Position numbers and translations under genes: made by a program. From assembly GCA_944391155.1 (NCBI GenBank), contig CALXSO010000022.1, positions 1-11,469 of the forward strand: a DNA stretch of 11,469 nucleotides. Direction: 5' to 3'. The notes under the pieces are model-generated. The model made no database searches and was not told where the DNA came from. It saw only the letters and a list, made by a program, of their open reading frames with translations. Within the stretch, counting starts at the first letter, position 1. Each line of letters starts with the position of its first letter. Shown here one piece after another: positions 1-6,789 of the stretch. The DNA is from an uncultured Clostridia bacterium (lineage in GTDB: Bacteria; Bacillota; Clostridia; TANB77; CAG-508).

Positions 1-1115
1 CTAGGTGTAACATTTACAAGTAGAGCACTATTAGAATTAATGCCATCCCTTGCAAATTTGCTCATTCCATTAGTTACTATTGTATTCTCTTCACTAGAAG
101 AAGCCATAACAGTTCCACCAGGACACATACAAAAAGTATAGCAAGATCTGCCAGAAGAACTATGATAAGCTAATTTATATTCTGCAGGTGGTAAATGTAA
201 ATTAGTAGAACTACCATATTGTGAGTTATTAATCATACTTTGTAAATGTTCAATTCTAACACCAACTGAAAAATTTTTAGGTTCTACAAGTAATCCTTTT
301 TCATAAATCAATTTAAAAGTTTTACGACTACTATGTCCAATTGCTAAAATTACTTGACAACAAGGCAATTCACGAATATCATTAGAAATTACATCTTTAA
401 CAATTATAGAAGAAACATGAGAATTTTGAATGTTAAAATCAATCAATTGAGTATTAAAATAGAAAATTCCGCCATTTTGAATTATATAATTTCTCATATT
501 TTTTATTACTTTAATTAAAATATCAGTTCCAATATGAGGCTTCTGAAGATATAAAATCTGTTCTGGAGCACCAAACCTAACAAATTGATTTAATACAGTT
601 TTGCAGAAGGAAGAATTAATTCCAGTAGTAAGCTTTCCATCTGAAAATGTTCCTGCTCCACCTTCACCAAACTGAATATTAGAATTCACATTTAAAATTC
701 TATTTTTAATAAAATTATCAACATCTTTTTGTCTTTCTTCAACCTTTTTTCCCTGTTCTATTATTATAGGAGATATACCATTTTCAACAAAAGTCAAAGC
801 AGCAAACAATCCAGCTGGACCAGCACCAATAATAATAGGCGATTTTTTATTGAAATTAGAATCCTGCAATTTTAAAGTTGGAGCATTTATTTTTTTACAT
901 TTATCTATTTTAGGATAAGAATTTTCAGCTTTTACTTCTAATTCAATAGAGTAATTGTAATGTATATCATCTTTTTTTCTAGCATCAATTGATTTTTTTA
1001 TAACATGCCAATTTATAATATCAGATTTTTTAATTTTATACTTATTTATAATCTTTTCTAGTAATTCAGTATTTGAAAGATCTTCATATATTTTTATATT
1101 AGTTATTTTTAACAT
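1..1115 (-). CDS. FAD-dependent oxidoreductase, COG2509 type (3' end outside window)
   Basis: Translating the - strand from the ATG at 1115 gives 371 codons without a stop, running off the window edge, so the C-terminus is missing. An N-terminal region of about 90 residues precedes a dinucleotide-binding fold with GAGPAG at residues 97-102 and an acidic residue, E120, ending the second strand, as expected for FAD ribose binding. Further family-like motifs are GEGGAGTFSDGK (150-161), AIGHSSRKTF (258-267), VGVRIEH (284-290) and a Cys-containing CMCPGG (329-334). These match my memory of COG2509, 'uncharacterised FAD-dependent dehydrogenases', usually about 450-540 residues; the substrate is unknown. 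GGAGGG at 1126-1121, five bases before the ATG, fixes the start. Its codons prefer T in third position, unlike all the + strand genes here, fitting a lagging-strand location. It is divergent from the DUF362 gene. The family call is firm; the physiological role is not known. Confidence 0.9.
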   Translation of the reverse strand, partial: MLKITNIKIYEDLSNTELLEKIINKYKIKKSDIINWHVIKKSIDARKKDDIHYNYSIELEVKAENSYPKIDKCKKINAPTLKLQDSNFNKKSPIIIGAGPAGLFAALTFVENGISPIIIEQGKKVEERQKDVDNFIKNRILNVNSNIQFGEGGAGTFSDGKLTTGINSSFCKTVLNQFVRFGAPEQILYLQKPHIGTDILIKVIKNMRNYIIQNGGIFYFNTQLIDFNIQNSHVSSIIVKDVISNDIRELPCCQVILAIGHSSRKTFKLIYEKGLLVEPKNFSVGVRIEHLQSMINNSQYGSSTNLHLPPAEYKLAYHSSSGRSCYTFCMCPGGTVMASSSEENTIVTNGMSKFARDGINSNSALLVNVTP

Positions 1116-1137
1116 AATTTCCCTCCATATATTGATT

Positions 1138-1166
1138 ATTATAATAGTATATAGGAGTATTGTAAA
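1138..1166 (-). promoter_or_regulatory. sigma-A promoter of the FAD oxidoreductase gene
   Basis: On the - strand, TTTACA (1166-1161, five of six to TTGACA) and a perfect TATAAT (1143-1138) are separated by exactly 17 bases. Initiation near 1131 would leave a leader of about 16 nt that still holds the GGAGGG ribosome binding site. Confidence 0.75.
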
Positions 1167-1214
1167 GATATTAGAAAAATTTATTACAATTTAGTATAGC
1201 ATAAAAGTAATCCG

Positions 1215-1306
1215 TCTTAAAGGTTGATATATAAGTTTTTTTTCAAAGATCAATAGCTAGACCTAAAGTTTGTTTTTGACAAAAACTTATATATCAACCT
1301 TTAAGA
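1215..1306. repeat. Long perfect inverted repeat (26-bp arms, 40-nt loop)
   Basis: The arm 1215-1240 is the exact reverse complement of 1281-1306. Five further bases inside the loop (TCAAA, 1243-1247) pair with TTTGA (1275-1279). The repeat lies between two divergent promoters, so it is not at the 3' end of either flanking gene. No second copy occurs in this window and no obvious target-site duplication flanks it. Options are a miniature inverted-repeat element, a small structured RNA, or a cruciform-type regulatory site. Only the symmetry itself is seen directly. Confidence 0.85.
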
Positions 1307-1360
1307 ATACTCTACAAAAAGAAGTCTGAGTAGTAACATAAATAAAAATTATTAGAAACG

Positions 1361-1380
1361 AAAATCTAGAAAAATCTAGA
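1361..1380. repeat. Tandem duplication of a 10-mer upstream of the DUF362 gene
   Basis: AAAATCTAGA occurs twice head-to-tail (1361-1370 and 1371-1380). The second copy overlaps the proposed -35 box of the DUF362 promoter, so it could be a regulator site. It may also be simple low-complexity sequence. Confidence 0.5.
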
Positions 1381-1406
1381 CATACAAGCCATTAATATGA
1401 TAAAAT
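1377..1406 (+). promoter_or_regulatory. Candidate sigma-A promoter of the DUF362 gene
   Basis: TAGACA (1377-1382, five of six to TTGACA) and TAAAAT (1401-1406, five of six to TATAAT) are 18 bases apart. The distance from -10 to start codon is close to that of the divergent gene. The 11-mer TATGATAAAAT that contains this -10 recurs at 10525-10535 ahead of the small unknown gene. Confidence 0.5.
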
Positions 1407-1431
1407 CAATTGGAAAAGGAGAGCGATAAAA

Positions 1432-2550
1432 ATGGAAAAATCACAAGTATATTTCACAGATTTCAGAGCAAAACCAGGATACAACTTATTACAAAAATTA
1501 GAAAAACTAATAAAAAAAGCGGGAATTGAAAAAATAGATTTTGAAAACAAATATGTAGCAATAAAAATTCACTTTGGAGAACCAGGAAATTTAGCATACT
1601 TAAGACCAAACTATGCAAAAGTAGTCGCAGACGTTGTAAAAAAATTAGGAGGAAAACCATTTTTAACAGACTGCAACACATTATATGTAGGATCAAGAAA
1701 AAATGCTTTAGATCACATAGATGCAGCATATCTAAATGGATTTACACCTTTCTCAACAGGATGTAATGTAATAATAGCAGATGGATTAAAAGGAACAGAT
1801 GAAAGTTATGTAGAAATTAACCAAGAATATGTAAAAACAGCCAAAATTGGTAGAGCAATAATGGATGCAGACATAGTAATCTCACTAAACCATTTTAAAG
1901 GACATGAAGGAACAGGATTTGGAGGAGCAATTAAAAATATAGGAATGGGATGTGGTTCAAGAGCAGGAAAAATGGAAATGCACAGTAGTGGAAAACCAGA
2001 AGTAATATATGAAAAATGCAAAAAATGTAAACAATGTATAAAAATATGTGCACATGGAGCAATATCATATAACGAAAATGGAAAAGCACAAATTGACCAC
2101 AACAAGTGTGTAGGATGTGGAAGATGTATAGGAATATGCAATTTTGATGCAATAAAATCACCAAATGACGAAGCAGCAGACATTTTGAATAAAAAAATGG
2201 CAGAATATGCATATGCAGTAGTAAAAGAAAAACCACAATTTCATATTAGTTTAATTTGTGATGTATCACCAAACTGTGACTGTCATGCAGAAAACGATGC
2301 ACCAATAGTTCCAAATATAGGAATGCTAGCATCATTTGATATGGTAGCACTAGATAAAGCATGTGCAGATTTAGTAAATAAACAAGAAGCATTTCAAAAT
2401 AGTGCATTAGGTGAAAATATAGAAAAACACATTGAAGGACATGATAATTTCCACATAAATCATCCAGACACAAACTGGGAAAGTCAAATAGAACACGGAG
2501 TAAAACTAGGACTAGGAAAAGAAGATTATGAATTAATTATTATAAAATAA
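1432..2550 (+). CDS. DUF362 domain protein with two [4Fe-4S] ferredoxin motifs (COG2768 type)
   Basis: This 372-residue protein has the DUF362 layout. The first part contains the conserved stretch HFKGHEGTGFGGAIKNIGMG (about 154-173). A bacterial ferredoxin insert follows with two CxxCxxCxxxC motifs: C196, C199, C202, C206 and C226, C229, C232, C236, which should ligate two [4Fe-4S] clusters. The C-terminal part has a Cys-rich CDVSPNCDCH (276-285). It matches COG2768, 'uncharacterised Fe-S centre protein'. No signal peptide is visible, so it is probably a cytoplasmic electron-transfer or metal-cluster protein; the substrate is unknown. The ATG is supported by AAAGGAG at 1415-1421. The next gene begins 39 bases after the stop with its own ribosome binding site and no terminator between, so the two are probably co-transcribed. 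Confidence 0.9.
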   Translation: MEKSQVYFTDFRAKPGYNLLQKLEKLIKKAGIEKIDFENKYVAIKIHFGEPGNLAYLRPNYAKVVADVVKKLGGKPFLTDCNTLYVGSRKNALDHIDAAYLNGFTPFSTGCNVIIADGLKGTDESYVEINQEYVKTAKIGRAIMDADIVISLNHFKGHEGTGFGGAIKNIGMGCGSRAGKMEMHSSGKPEVIYEKCKKCKQCIKICAHGAISYNENGKAQIDHNKCVGCGRCIGICNFDAIKSPNDEAADILNKKMAEYAYAVVKEKPQFHISLICDVSPNCDCHAENDAPIVPNIGMLASFDMVALDKACADLVNKQEAFQNSALGENIEKHIEGHDNFHINHPDTNWESQIEHGVKLGLGKEDYELIIIK

Positions 2551-2589
2551 CTTTAATGAAAATATCCAATGTTCTAGAAGGAGTTACTA

Positions 2590-5169
2590 ATGAGTAATAA
2601 TAAATATTTAGAAGAAAGAAAAGAAAAATTAAATATCTTCCAAAAAATAAGATTAAGCTTACAAGAAAGAAAAAGGCAAATATCATTTGAAGAATATATA
2701 AAATTACCAGACTATATAAAAGAAAACGCAACAATTATTAGAAAATTATTCAGAACAAATGACTTATCAGAAGAGCAAATAGAACAAATACCAGAATATC
2801 AATTAATTAATGCACTTGGAATAAGTAACATAGTAAAAAAGCTTTCACTACCAAAAAGAGTAGAGTTTATAGAAAAAGGATATTTAGATATAAGAAATGA
2901 TATTAGCGAAGAAGAAAGAAATGAAATTTTAGAATATACTGTAATCCAAAATAAACAATATTCATTTATACAAAATATAAGTGGAAATTGGAGAGATGAA
3001 CAAGAATGTTTAAAATTTTTGAAAGAAAAAGGACAATTAAAAGAAATACTACCACATGTAATAGATTATTTTTCTGAGGGAACAGTAGATGAGCTAATAA
3101 GAATAAAACCTGAATTATTAAGTAACCTTTCGCAAGAAAAGCAAGAAAGTTTTATACAAAAAAAACCAAAAATATTTGCACTCGCTAGCCCAGAAATTCA
3201 ACTAAAATATATGGAAGAAAATGCAACATACATTAAAATAGCTAGTAATGAAGCAAAAAAAATGTTTATAAACAAAGATCCAAGCCAAATCTCTACTTTA
3301 GATAAAGAAATGCAAATAGATATGATTGCACTAAATCCAAAATTAATAAAATATATATCTTTTGAAACAAAAAAGGAAATCTTTGAAAAAGTAGAAGAAA
3401 GTAAGGATGATGGATATATTAATGCAGTAGTCAGTTTATTAAAAGAAGATATTAATAACACAAAATATCTTTATTTTATGAAAGATGCTAACCATTTCAA
3501 GATTAATTTAAAATATTACAAATATTTTGATGGTATAGAAAACTGGGATAATAATCAAATAATACAAAGATGCATACATAGTAAAATGATGAGTGCTATA
3601 GGCAATCTAATGACATCCACAGAAAATATACGATCAGGAAATTTACATGATGGTGAAGGAATAACTATTTACAATACAGAGCAATTCAGAATTTTGCAAA
3701 AACTGAATGAATCACAAATATCTGAATTAATTAATATAGATAGTAACTATTCTCTAGCATATTTTTTTGATAAAGAAAATGGAAAAGAAGAATGTAAACA
3801 ATTATTCTCATATATGTATGGAAAAGAAAAGCTAGAACAATATGAAAAAAGCATAGAAATTATTTTTGACCAAGACAAACAAGAAAAAAACAAACAAAAC
3901 ATTGCCCAAGAAGAAATACCATTAGAAAATTTAAAAATTATTTTCAATAAAGAAATAATAGAAAAAAATTCATCAGAAACAATACAAGAATATTTACAAA
4001 ATGGCAGTAATAATAAAGAACTTTTTAGAAACATCATTCGAAATGCATATGGAGAAAGAGCATATGAAATATTAAAATCCAGACCAGAACTAAATGTGCA
4101 TAACATAAACTCACTAGAAATTTTTAGCAGAAATATATTAGAAGAATATGGAGAAGCATTTGTACATGATTGTATTAGTTATAATATAAAAGATTTTTCA
4201 GAATTTTTAGAGATAACAAAAGATCCACAAAAGCAAGAATTATTTAATACTTATTATGAAACACTAGCTAAAATATATGGAAAAAATGTTGAAACAATGC
4301 AAAAAGCAATAAGTGAATATAGCTACATAGAAGAATTACTAAAAAATGCAAAAGAAGTAGAGTTAACAGATAAACAATACTCAAATTTAATATCTGTAAT
4401 GTGTTCACATAGAAATCCATTTAATATAAAAACTCTAGAAGAATTACAAAACTATAATGAAATTGCAAACAAAGAGTTAAAAAATCAAATGGAAAAATGT
4501 CAAAGTGAACCAGAACTAAAAGAAATAATAAGTGAAAGTTTTCTAGGAATGGAATATAAATATAAAACTCAATACGGCGATTCAGTAGAATACTTGAATT
4601 TAATGTATGATTTACAGAGAAATCCTGAAAAAACATACACTAATGATGAAATACAAATGCTACAAGTTTTAAGTTTTATACGTAATGAAGAAAATATATT
4701 CAAATTAAAAGAATTTGCAACTCTTTTAATGCAACAAGAAGGAGTAAGAAATCCTATTACATTACAAACAGCTATTGCCAAAACAAAACATGAACAAACA
4801 AATATATTAAATCAAGGATTATTAGGAATAGACAAAATAGAAGCGGCAATTGAAGAAGAAAAGAATAAAGAAGATCCAAGTTGTTATAAAGAAGAAATAG
4901 ACGGAGTTACAGTATATCATTTAAATGGAATTGAATATACGGTATTAGCACATAATCCAATAGGATTAGATAATAATGATGAAGAAATTGTAAAACAAAA
5001 ACAAGAAAGATGGATGAATTATGAAGGAAAAAAAGGGACAACTAATATATGCTGTGAGATTGCAAATAGCAAATATAAGAATCATGGGCATATTGGAAAT
5101 AATTTTCTATTTACCAAATTAGATGATAATATGATTATAGGTGCGGGAAGACGGAGATATTCAAACTAG
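2590..5169 (+). CDS. Large uncharacterised helical-repeat protein (N-terminal part, frame-broken at 3' end)
   Basis: I do not recognise a named family. The frame codes 859 residues with no signal peptide or membrane segment and is rich in Glu, Lys, Asn and Ile. Residues about 168-265 form a tandem helical repeat with exact 19-residue periodicity: the Pro (or Ala) of the xxP motif falls at 174, 193, 212, 231 and 250, followed by a pattern like I..LS.E.Q...I. The middle (about 330-750) looks all-helical. From about 770 a different, strand-rich domain begins (GVTVYHLNGIEYTVLAHNP, 772-790) and runs to the frame break. The last residues (RRRYSN, after GAG at 851-853) look like out-of-frame sequence: the domain continues sensibly in frame +1 as the next entry. 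The reconstructed protein is about 970 residues. AGAAGGAG at 2576-2583 fixes the start. Similar very large proteins with a comparable C-terminal domain occur, as I recall, in uncultured Clostridia, without known function. Confidence 0.75.
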   Translation: MSNNKYLEERKEKLNIFQKIRLSLQERKRQISFEEYIKLPDYIKENATIIRKLFRTNDLSEEQIEQIPEYQLINALGISNIVKKLSLPKRVEFIEKGYLDIRNDISEEERNEILEYTVIQNKQYSFIQNISGNWRDEQECLKFLKEKGQLKEILPHVIDYFSEGTVDELIRIKPELLSNLSQEKQESFIQKKPKIFALASPEIQLKYMEENATYIKIASNEAKKMFINKDPSQISTLDKEMQIDMIALNPKLIKYISFETKKEIFEKVEESKDDGYINAVVSLLKEDINNTKYLYFMKDANHFKINLKYYKYFDGIENWDNNQIIQRCIHSKMMSAIGNLMTSTENIRSGNLHDGEGITIYNTEQFRILQKLNESQISELINIDSNYSLAYFFDKENGKEECKQLFSYMYGKEKLEQYEKSIEIIFDQDKQEKNKQNIAQEEIPLENLKIIFNKEIIEKNSSETIQEYLQNGSNNKELFRNIIRNAYGERAYEILKSRPELNVHNINSLEIFSRNILEEYGEAFVHDCISYNIKDFSEFLEITKDPQKQELFNTYYETLAKIYGKNVETMQKAISEYSYIEELLKNAKEVELTDKQYSNLISVMCSHRNPFNIKTLEELQNYNEIANKELKNQMEKCQSEPELKEIISESFLGMEYKYKTQYGDSVEYLNLMYDLQRNPEKTYTNDEIQMLQVLSFIRNEENIFKLKEFATLLMQQEGVRNPITLQTAIAKTKHEQTNILNQGLLGIDKIEAAIEEEKNKEDPSCYKEEIDGVTVYHLNGIEYTVLAHNPIGLDNNDEEIVKQKQERWMNYEGKKGTTNICCEIANSKYKNHGHIGNNFLFTKLDDNMIIGAGRRRYSN

Positions 5170-5494
5170 TCACGAGCCTAAATTAGTAAGAAATAGCTCA
5201 CATCCATCTGCATTAAAAATTGCAGATATACTAACCTTAGAAGAAAAAGACATATATGGCATTTATGCAGAAGTATCATTTGATAAAAGATATAAAAATC
5301 AAGAAAAAGTAAATAACAAAAATAGAGGAGGAAGACTAATACCAGATGCATATGGAATTGATAATATCAAATATTTAACAGAAGACGTTAAAGAATTTTG
5401 CAGAAAATACAAAATTCCAGTATATTGTGTACATAGTGAAAAATACATAGAAAAAGAACAACAAAATGAAAACGAAAAAGAAGAAGGAAGATAA
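5141..5494 (+). CDS. C-terminal part of the large uncharacterised protein, in frame +1
   Basis: This 117-codon frame opens only after a stop at 5138-5140. Its first possible start is a GTG at 5141 with no ribosome binding site, and it contains no internal Met, so it is very unlikely to be a gene of its own. It overlaps the end of the preceding frame by 29 bases. Read through, the joined sequence continues the C-terminal domain: DGDIQTSHEPK, then GIYAEVSFDKRY (40-51), a basic-Pro stretch RGGRLIPDAYG (62-72) and IPVYCVHSEKY (92-102), ending in a charged tail. The strand and helix pattern near the end looks Rossmann-like, but I can assign no catalytic motif. The break could be one extra base, two missing bases, an assembly error or, less likely, programmed frameshifting. 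Confidence 0.6.
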   Translation: MREDGDIQTSHEPKLVRNSSHPSALKIADILTLEEKDIYGIYAEVSFDKRYKNQEKVNNKNRGGRLIPDAYGIDNIKYLTEDVKEFCRKYKIPVYCVHSEKYIEKEQQNENEKEEGR

Positions 5495-5497
5495 ACA

Positions 5498-5644
5498 ATG
5501 GATAAAAAAATTTTATTTAAAAAGATAGAAGAAAACAAAACTTCACAAGCACAAAAATATTATAAATGCATGCAACAAGTGATAAAAAACGACCCATATT
5601 ACTATAAAGATAAAAAATACGCAAAACTTAAAGATGCACAGTAA
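5498..5644 (+). CDS. Small hypothetical protein, 48 residues
   Basis: An ATG at 5498 opens a 48-codon frame ending at TAA 5642-5644. It begins three bases after the stop of the large protein's C-terminal frame, with AAGGAAG at 5484-5490 and a seven-base spacer, which is good evidence that it is translated and coupled to that gene. The product is highly basic and polar, starting MDKKILFKKIEENK and carrying a Tyr/Lys-rich stretch NDPYYYKDKKYAK (31-43), with one Cys at 24. It has no signal peptide or membrane helix and is predicted mainly helical. It could be a partner or immunity-like protein of the large gene, but nothing in the sequence shows this. Confidence 0.6.
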   Translation: MDKKILFKKIEENKTSQAQKYYKCMQQVIKNDPYYYKDKKYAKLKDAQ

Positions 5645-5679
5645 AAATTATTTTTTATTAGAATAAAGTAAAGAAAAAA

Positions 5680-5707
5680 TTGAAAAAGAATTAATAAAAA
5701 ATAAAAT
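5680..5707 (+). promoter_or_regulatory. Possible promoter upstream of tcdA
   Basis: TTGAAA (5680-5685, five of six) and TAAAAT (5702-5707, five of six) are 16 bases apart. Initiation would fall inside the left arm of the 5709-5756 inverted repeat. In such A/T-rich DNA, chance matches are common, so this is tentative. Confidence 0.3.
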
Positions 5708-5708
5708 T

Positions 5709-5756
5709 TCTTAAAAAGAAAATTAATTAAAAATAGAATTAATTTTCTTTTTAAGA
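5709..5756. terminator. Perfect 20-bp A/T inverted repeat, probable (bidirectional) terminator
   Basis: Arm 5709-5728 is the exact reverse complement of 5737-5756, with an eight-base loop (AAAAATAG). The right arm contains runs of T on the + strand and the left arm gives T runs on the - strand. The stem is almost free of G/C, so it is not a textbook intrinsic terminator, but its place after the 1432-5644 gene cluster and before tcdA fits termination. Confidence 0.6.
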
Positions 5757-5790
5757 TATGTCTTTACCATTTTAAAGAGAGGAAAAAATA

Positions 5791-6507
5791 ATGGAAAATC
5801 AATTTCAAAGAGAAGAAATGTTAATAGGAAAAGAAAAACTAGAAAAATTAAAAAAATCAACAGTAATAATATATGGAATAGGAGGAGTAGGATCATTTGT
5901 ATGTGAGGCACTTGCAAGAGCAGGGATAGGTCACTTAATATTAGTAGACTTTGACAAAGTAGATATTACAAATATAAATAGGCAAATAATAGCAACACAT
6001 TCAAGCATAGGAAAACTAAAAACAGAAGTAATGAAAGAAAGAATTCTAGATATAAATCCTGAAGCAATTGTCGAAACATATAACGATGAAGAAACAAAAA
6101 TAAAAGAAGAAACACTAATTATTGAAAAAATAGACTACATAGCAGACTGTGTTGATACGATATCAACAAAAATAAAACTAATCCAAGAAGCGGATCACAA
6201 AAAAGTTCCAATAATATCATCAATGGGAACAGGAAACAAACTAGATCCAACCAAATTTGAAGTTTCAGATATTTATAAAACATCTGTATGTCCACTTGCA
6301 AAAGTTATGAGAAAAGAATTAAAAAAAAGACAAATAAAAAAATTAAAAGTAGTATATTCAAAAGAAGAACCACATAAAGAAAAAGAAGAAACAAACAAAA
6401 AAGCTCCAGCCAGTATTTCATTTGTACCATCAGTTGCAGGACTAATAATGGCAGGAGAAATTATAAAAGATTTAGGGAACATTGGGGACACGCCAAATCG
6501 TTCCTAA
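5791..6507 (+). CDS. tcdA: tRNA threonylcarbamoyladenosine dehydratase (TcdA/CsdL, ThiF-E1-like)
   Basis: TcdA uses ATP to cyclise N6-threonylcarbamoyladenosine at position 37 of ANN-decoding tRNAs to ct6A. The 238-residue product shows the whole E1-like core: nucleotide-binding GIGGVGS (29-35), DFDKVDITNINRQ (53-65) with the Arg and Gln that contact ATP, and the TcdA signatures SMGTGNKLDPTKFEV (144-158), IYKTSVCPLAKVMR (161-174) with C167, KVVYSKEEP (186-194) and ISFVPSVAGL (209-218). GAGAGG just upstream (5777-5782) supports the start. The last ten residues (GNIGDTPNRS, from 229) and the stop are encoded by the inserted repeat element that starts at about 6476, so the native C-terminus after ...IKDL has been replaced. 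The conserved core is intact, so activity is probably retained. Confidence 0.93.
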   Translation: MENQFQREEMLIGKEKLEKLKKSTVIIYGIGGVGSFVCEALARAGIGHLILVDFDKVDITNINRQIIATHSSIGKLKTEVMKERILDINPEAIVETYNDEETKIKEETLIIEKIDYIADCVDTISTKIKLIQEADHKKVPIISSMGTGNKLDPTKFEVSDIYKTSVCPLAKVMRKELKKRQIKKLKVVYSKEEPHKEKEETNKKAPASISFVPSVAGLIMAGEIIKDLGNIGDTPNRS

Positions 6508-6746
6508 AAGTTTGAATTTGTTGAGTATGAAGGCATTTTGAGAACATAAAAAATTAATGAATATAACAACATTGAAACATTGAGGACACGCCAAATTATT
6601 CCAAAAAGTTTAAAATTAGTGAATATAACAGCAGATAGAGGACACAAAAATAATTGATATCTAGATAATGATTTTAATATCAAAAACCTTGTTATATCAA
6701 GCAATATAAGAAATTTGGGAACGATTTGGCGTGTCCCCAACGTTCC
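6476..6746. mobile_element. Miniature inverted-repeat (REP/MITE-like) element inserted in the 3' end of tcdA
   Basis: The 29-base left end (6476-6504) and right end (6718-6746) are inverted copies of each other with a single mismatch (28 of 29). Both contain the core GGGGACACGCCAAATCGTTCC pattern. Each end can also fold on itself through GGAAC/GTTCC and TTGG/CCAA. The 213 bases between hold no convincing gene, only a degenerate third copy. GGGGAC-type ends remind me of palindromes beside REP-associated tyrosine transposases (COG1943) in Clostridia, so this may be a non-autonomous relative; no transposase is present here. The element overlaps the last codons of tcdA and ends 43 bases before the ATG of the glucosaminidase gene. 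Confidence 0.8.
6574..6602 (+). repeat. Degenerate internal copy of the element's terminal repeat
   Basis: This stretch matches the left terminal repeat in direct orientation at 25 of 29 positions, and all four differences are G-to-A or C-to-T. Similarity continues downstream (AAAAGTTT, then GTGAATATAACA-like and GAGGACACAAAAA-like blocks), so the interior looks like an old direct duplication with a period of 98 bases. Confidence 0.7.
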
Positions 6747-6789
6747 AAAAAAACGAATATTTTAAAAAAAAATAGAAATAATATAAATT

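Noticed and set aside
1276..1304. Perfect TTGACA at 1276-1281 as the DUF362 promoter
   Set aside because: No acceptable -10 lies 16-18 bases downstream (CTTTAA at best), and it overlaps the inverted repeat; the pair at 1377-1406 fits better.
1361..1380. CRISPR-like repeat
   Set aside because: Only two adjacent 10-mers without spacers; no repeat-spacer array exists anywhere in the window.
1463..2473. Several minus-strand frames inside the DUF362 gene and similar shadows in the other long genes
   Set aside because: They are Leu/Phe-rich mirror translations of A-rich coding sequence with no ribosome binding sites, opposite to well-supported genes.
5141..5494. Independent gene starting at GTG 5141
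   Set aside because: No Shine-Dalgarno, no internal Met, and its sequence reads as a seamless continuation of the upstream domain; treated as the frame-shifted end of the large protein.
6504..6740. Minus-strand open frame of 78 codons spanning most of the inverted-repeat element
   Set aside because: It has no ribosome binding site, a low-complexity hydrophobic product without transposase motifs, and lies in A/T-rich repeat DNA.
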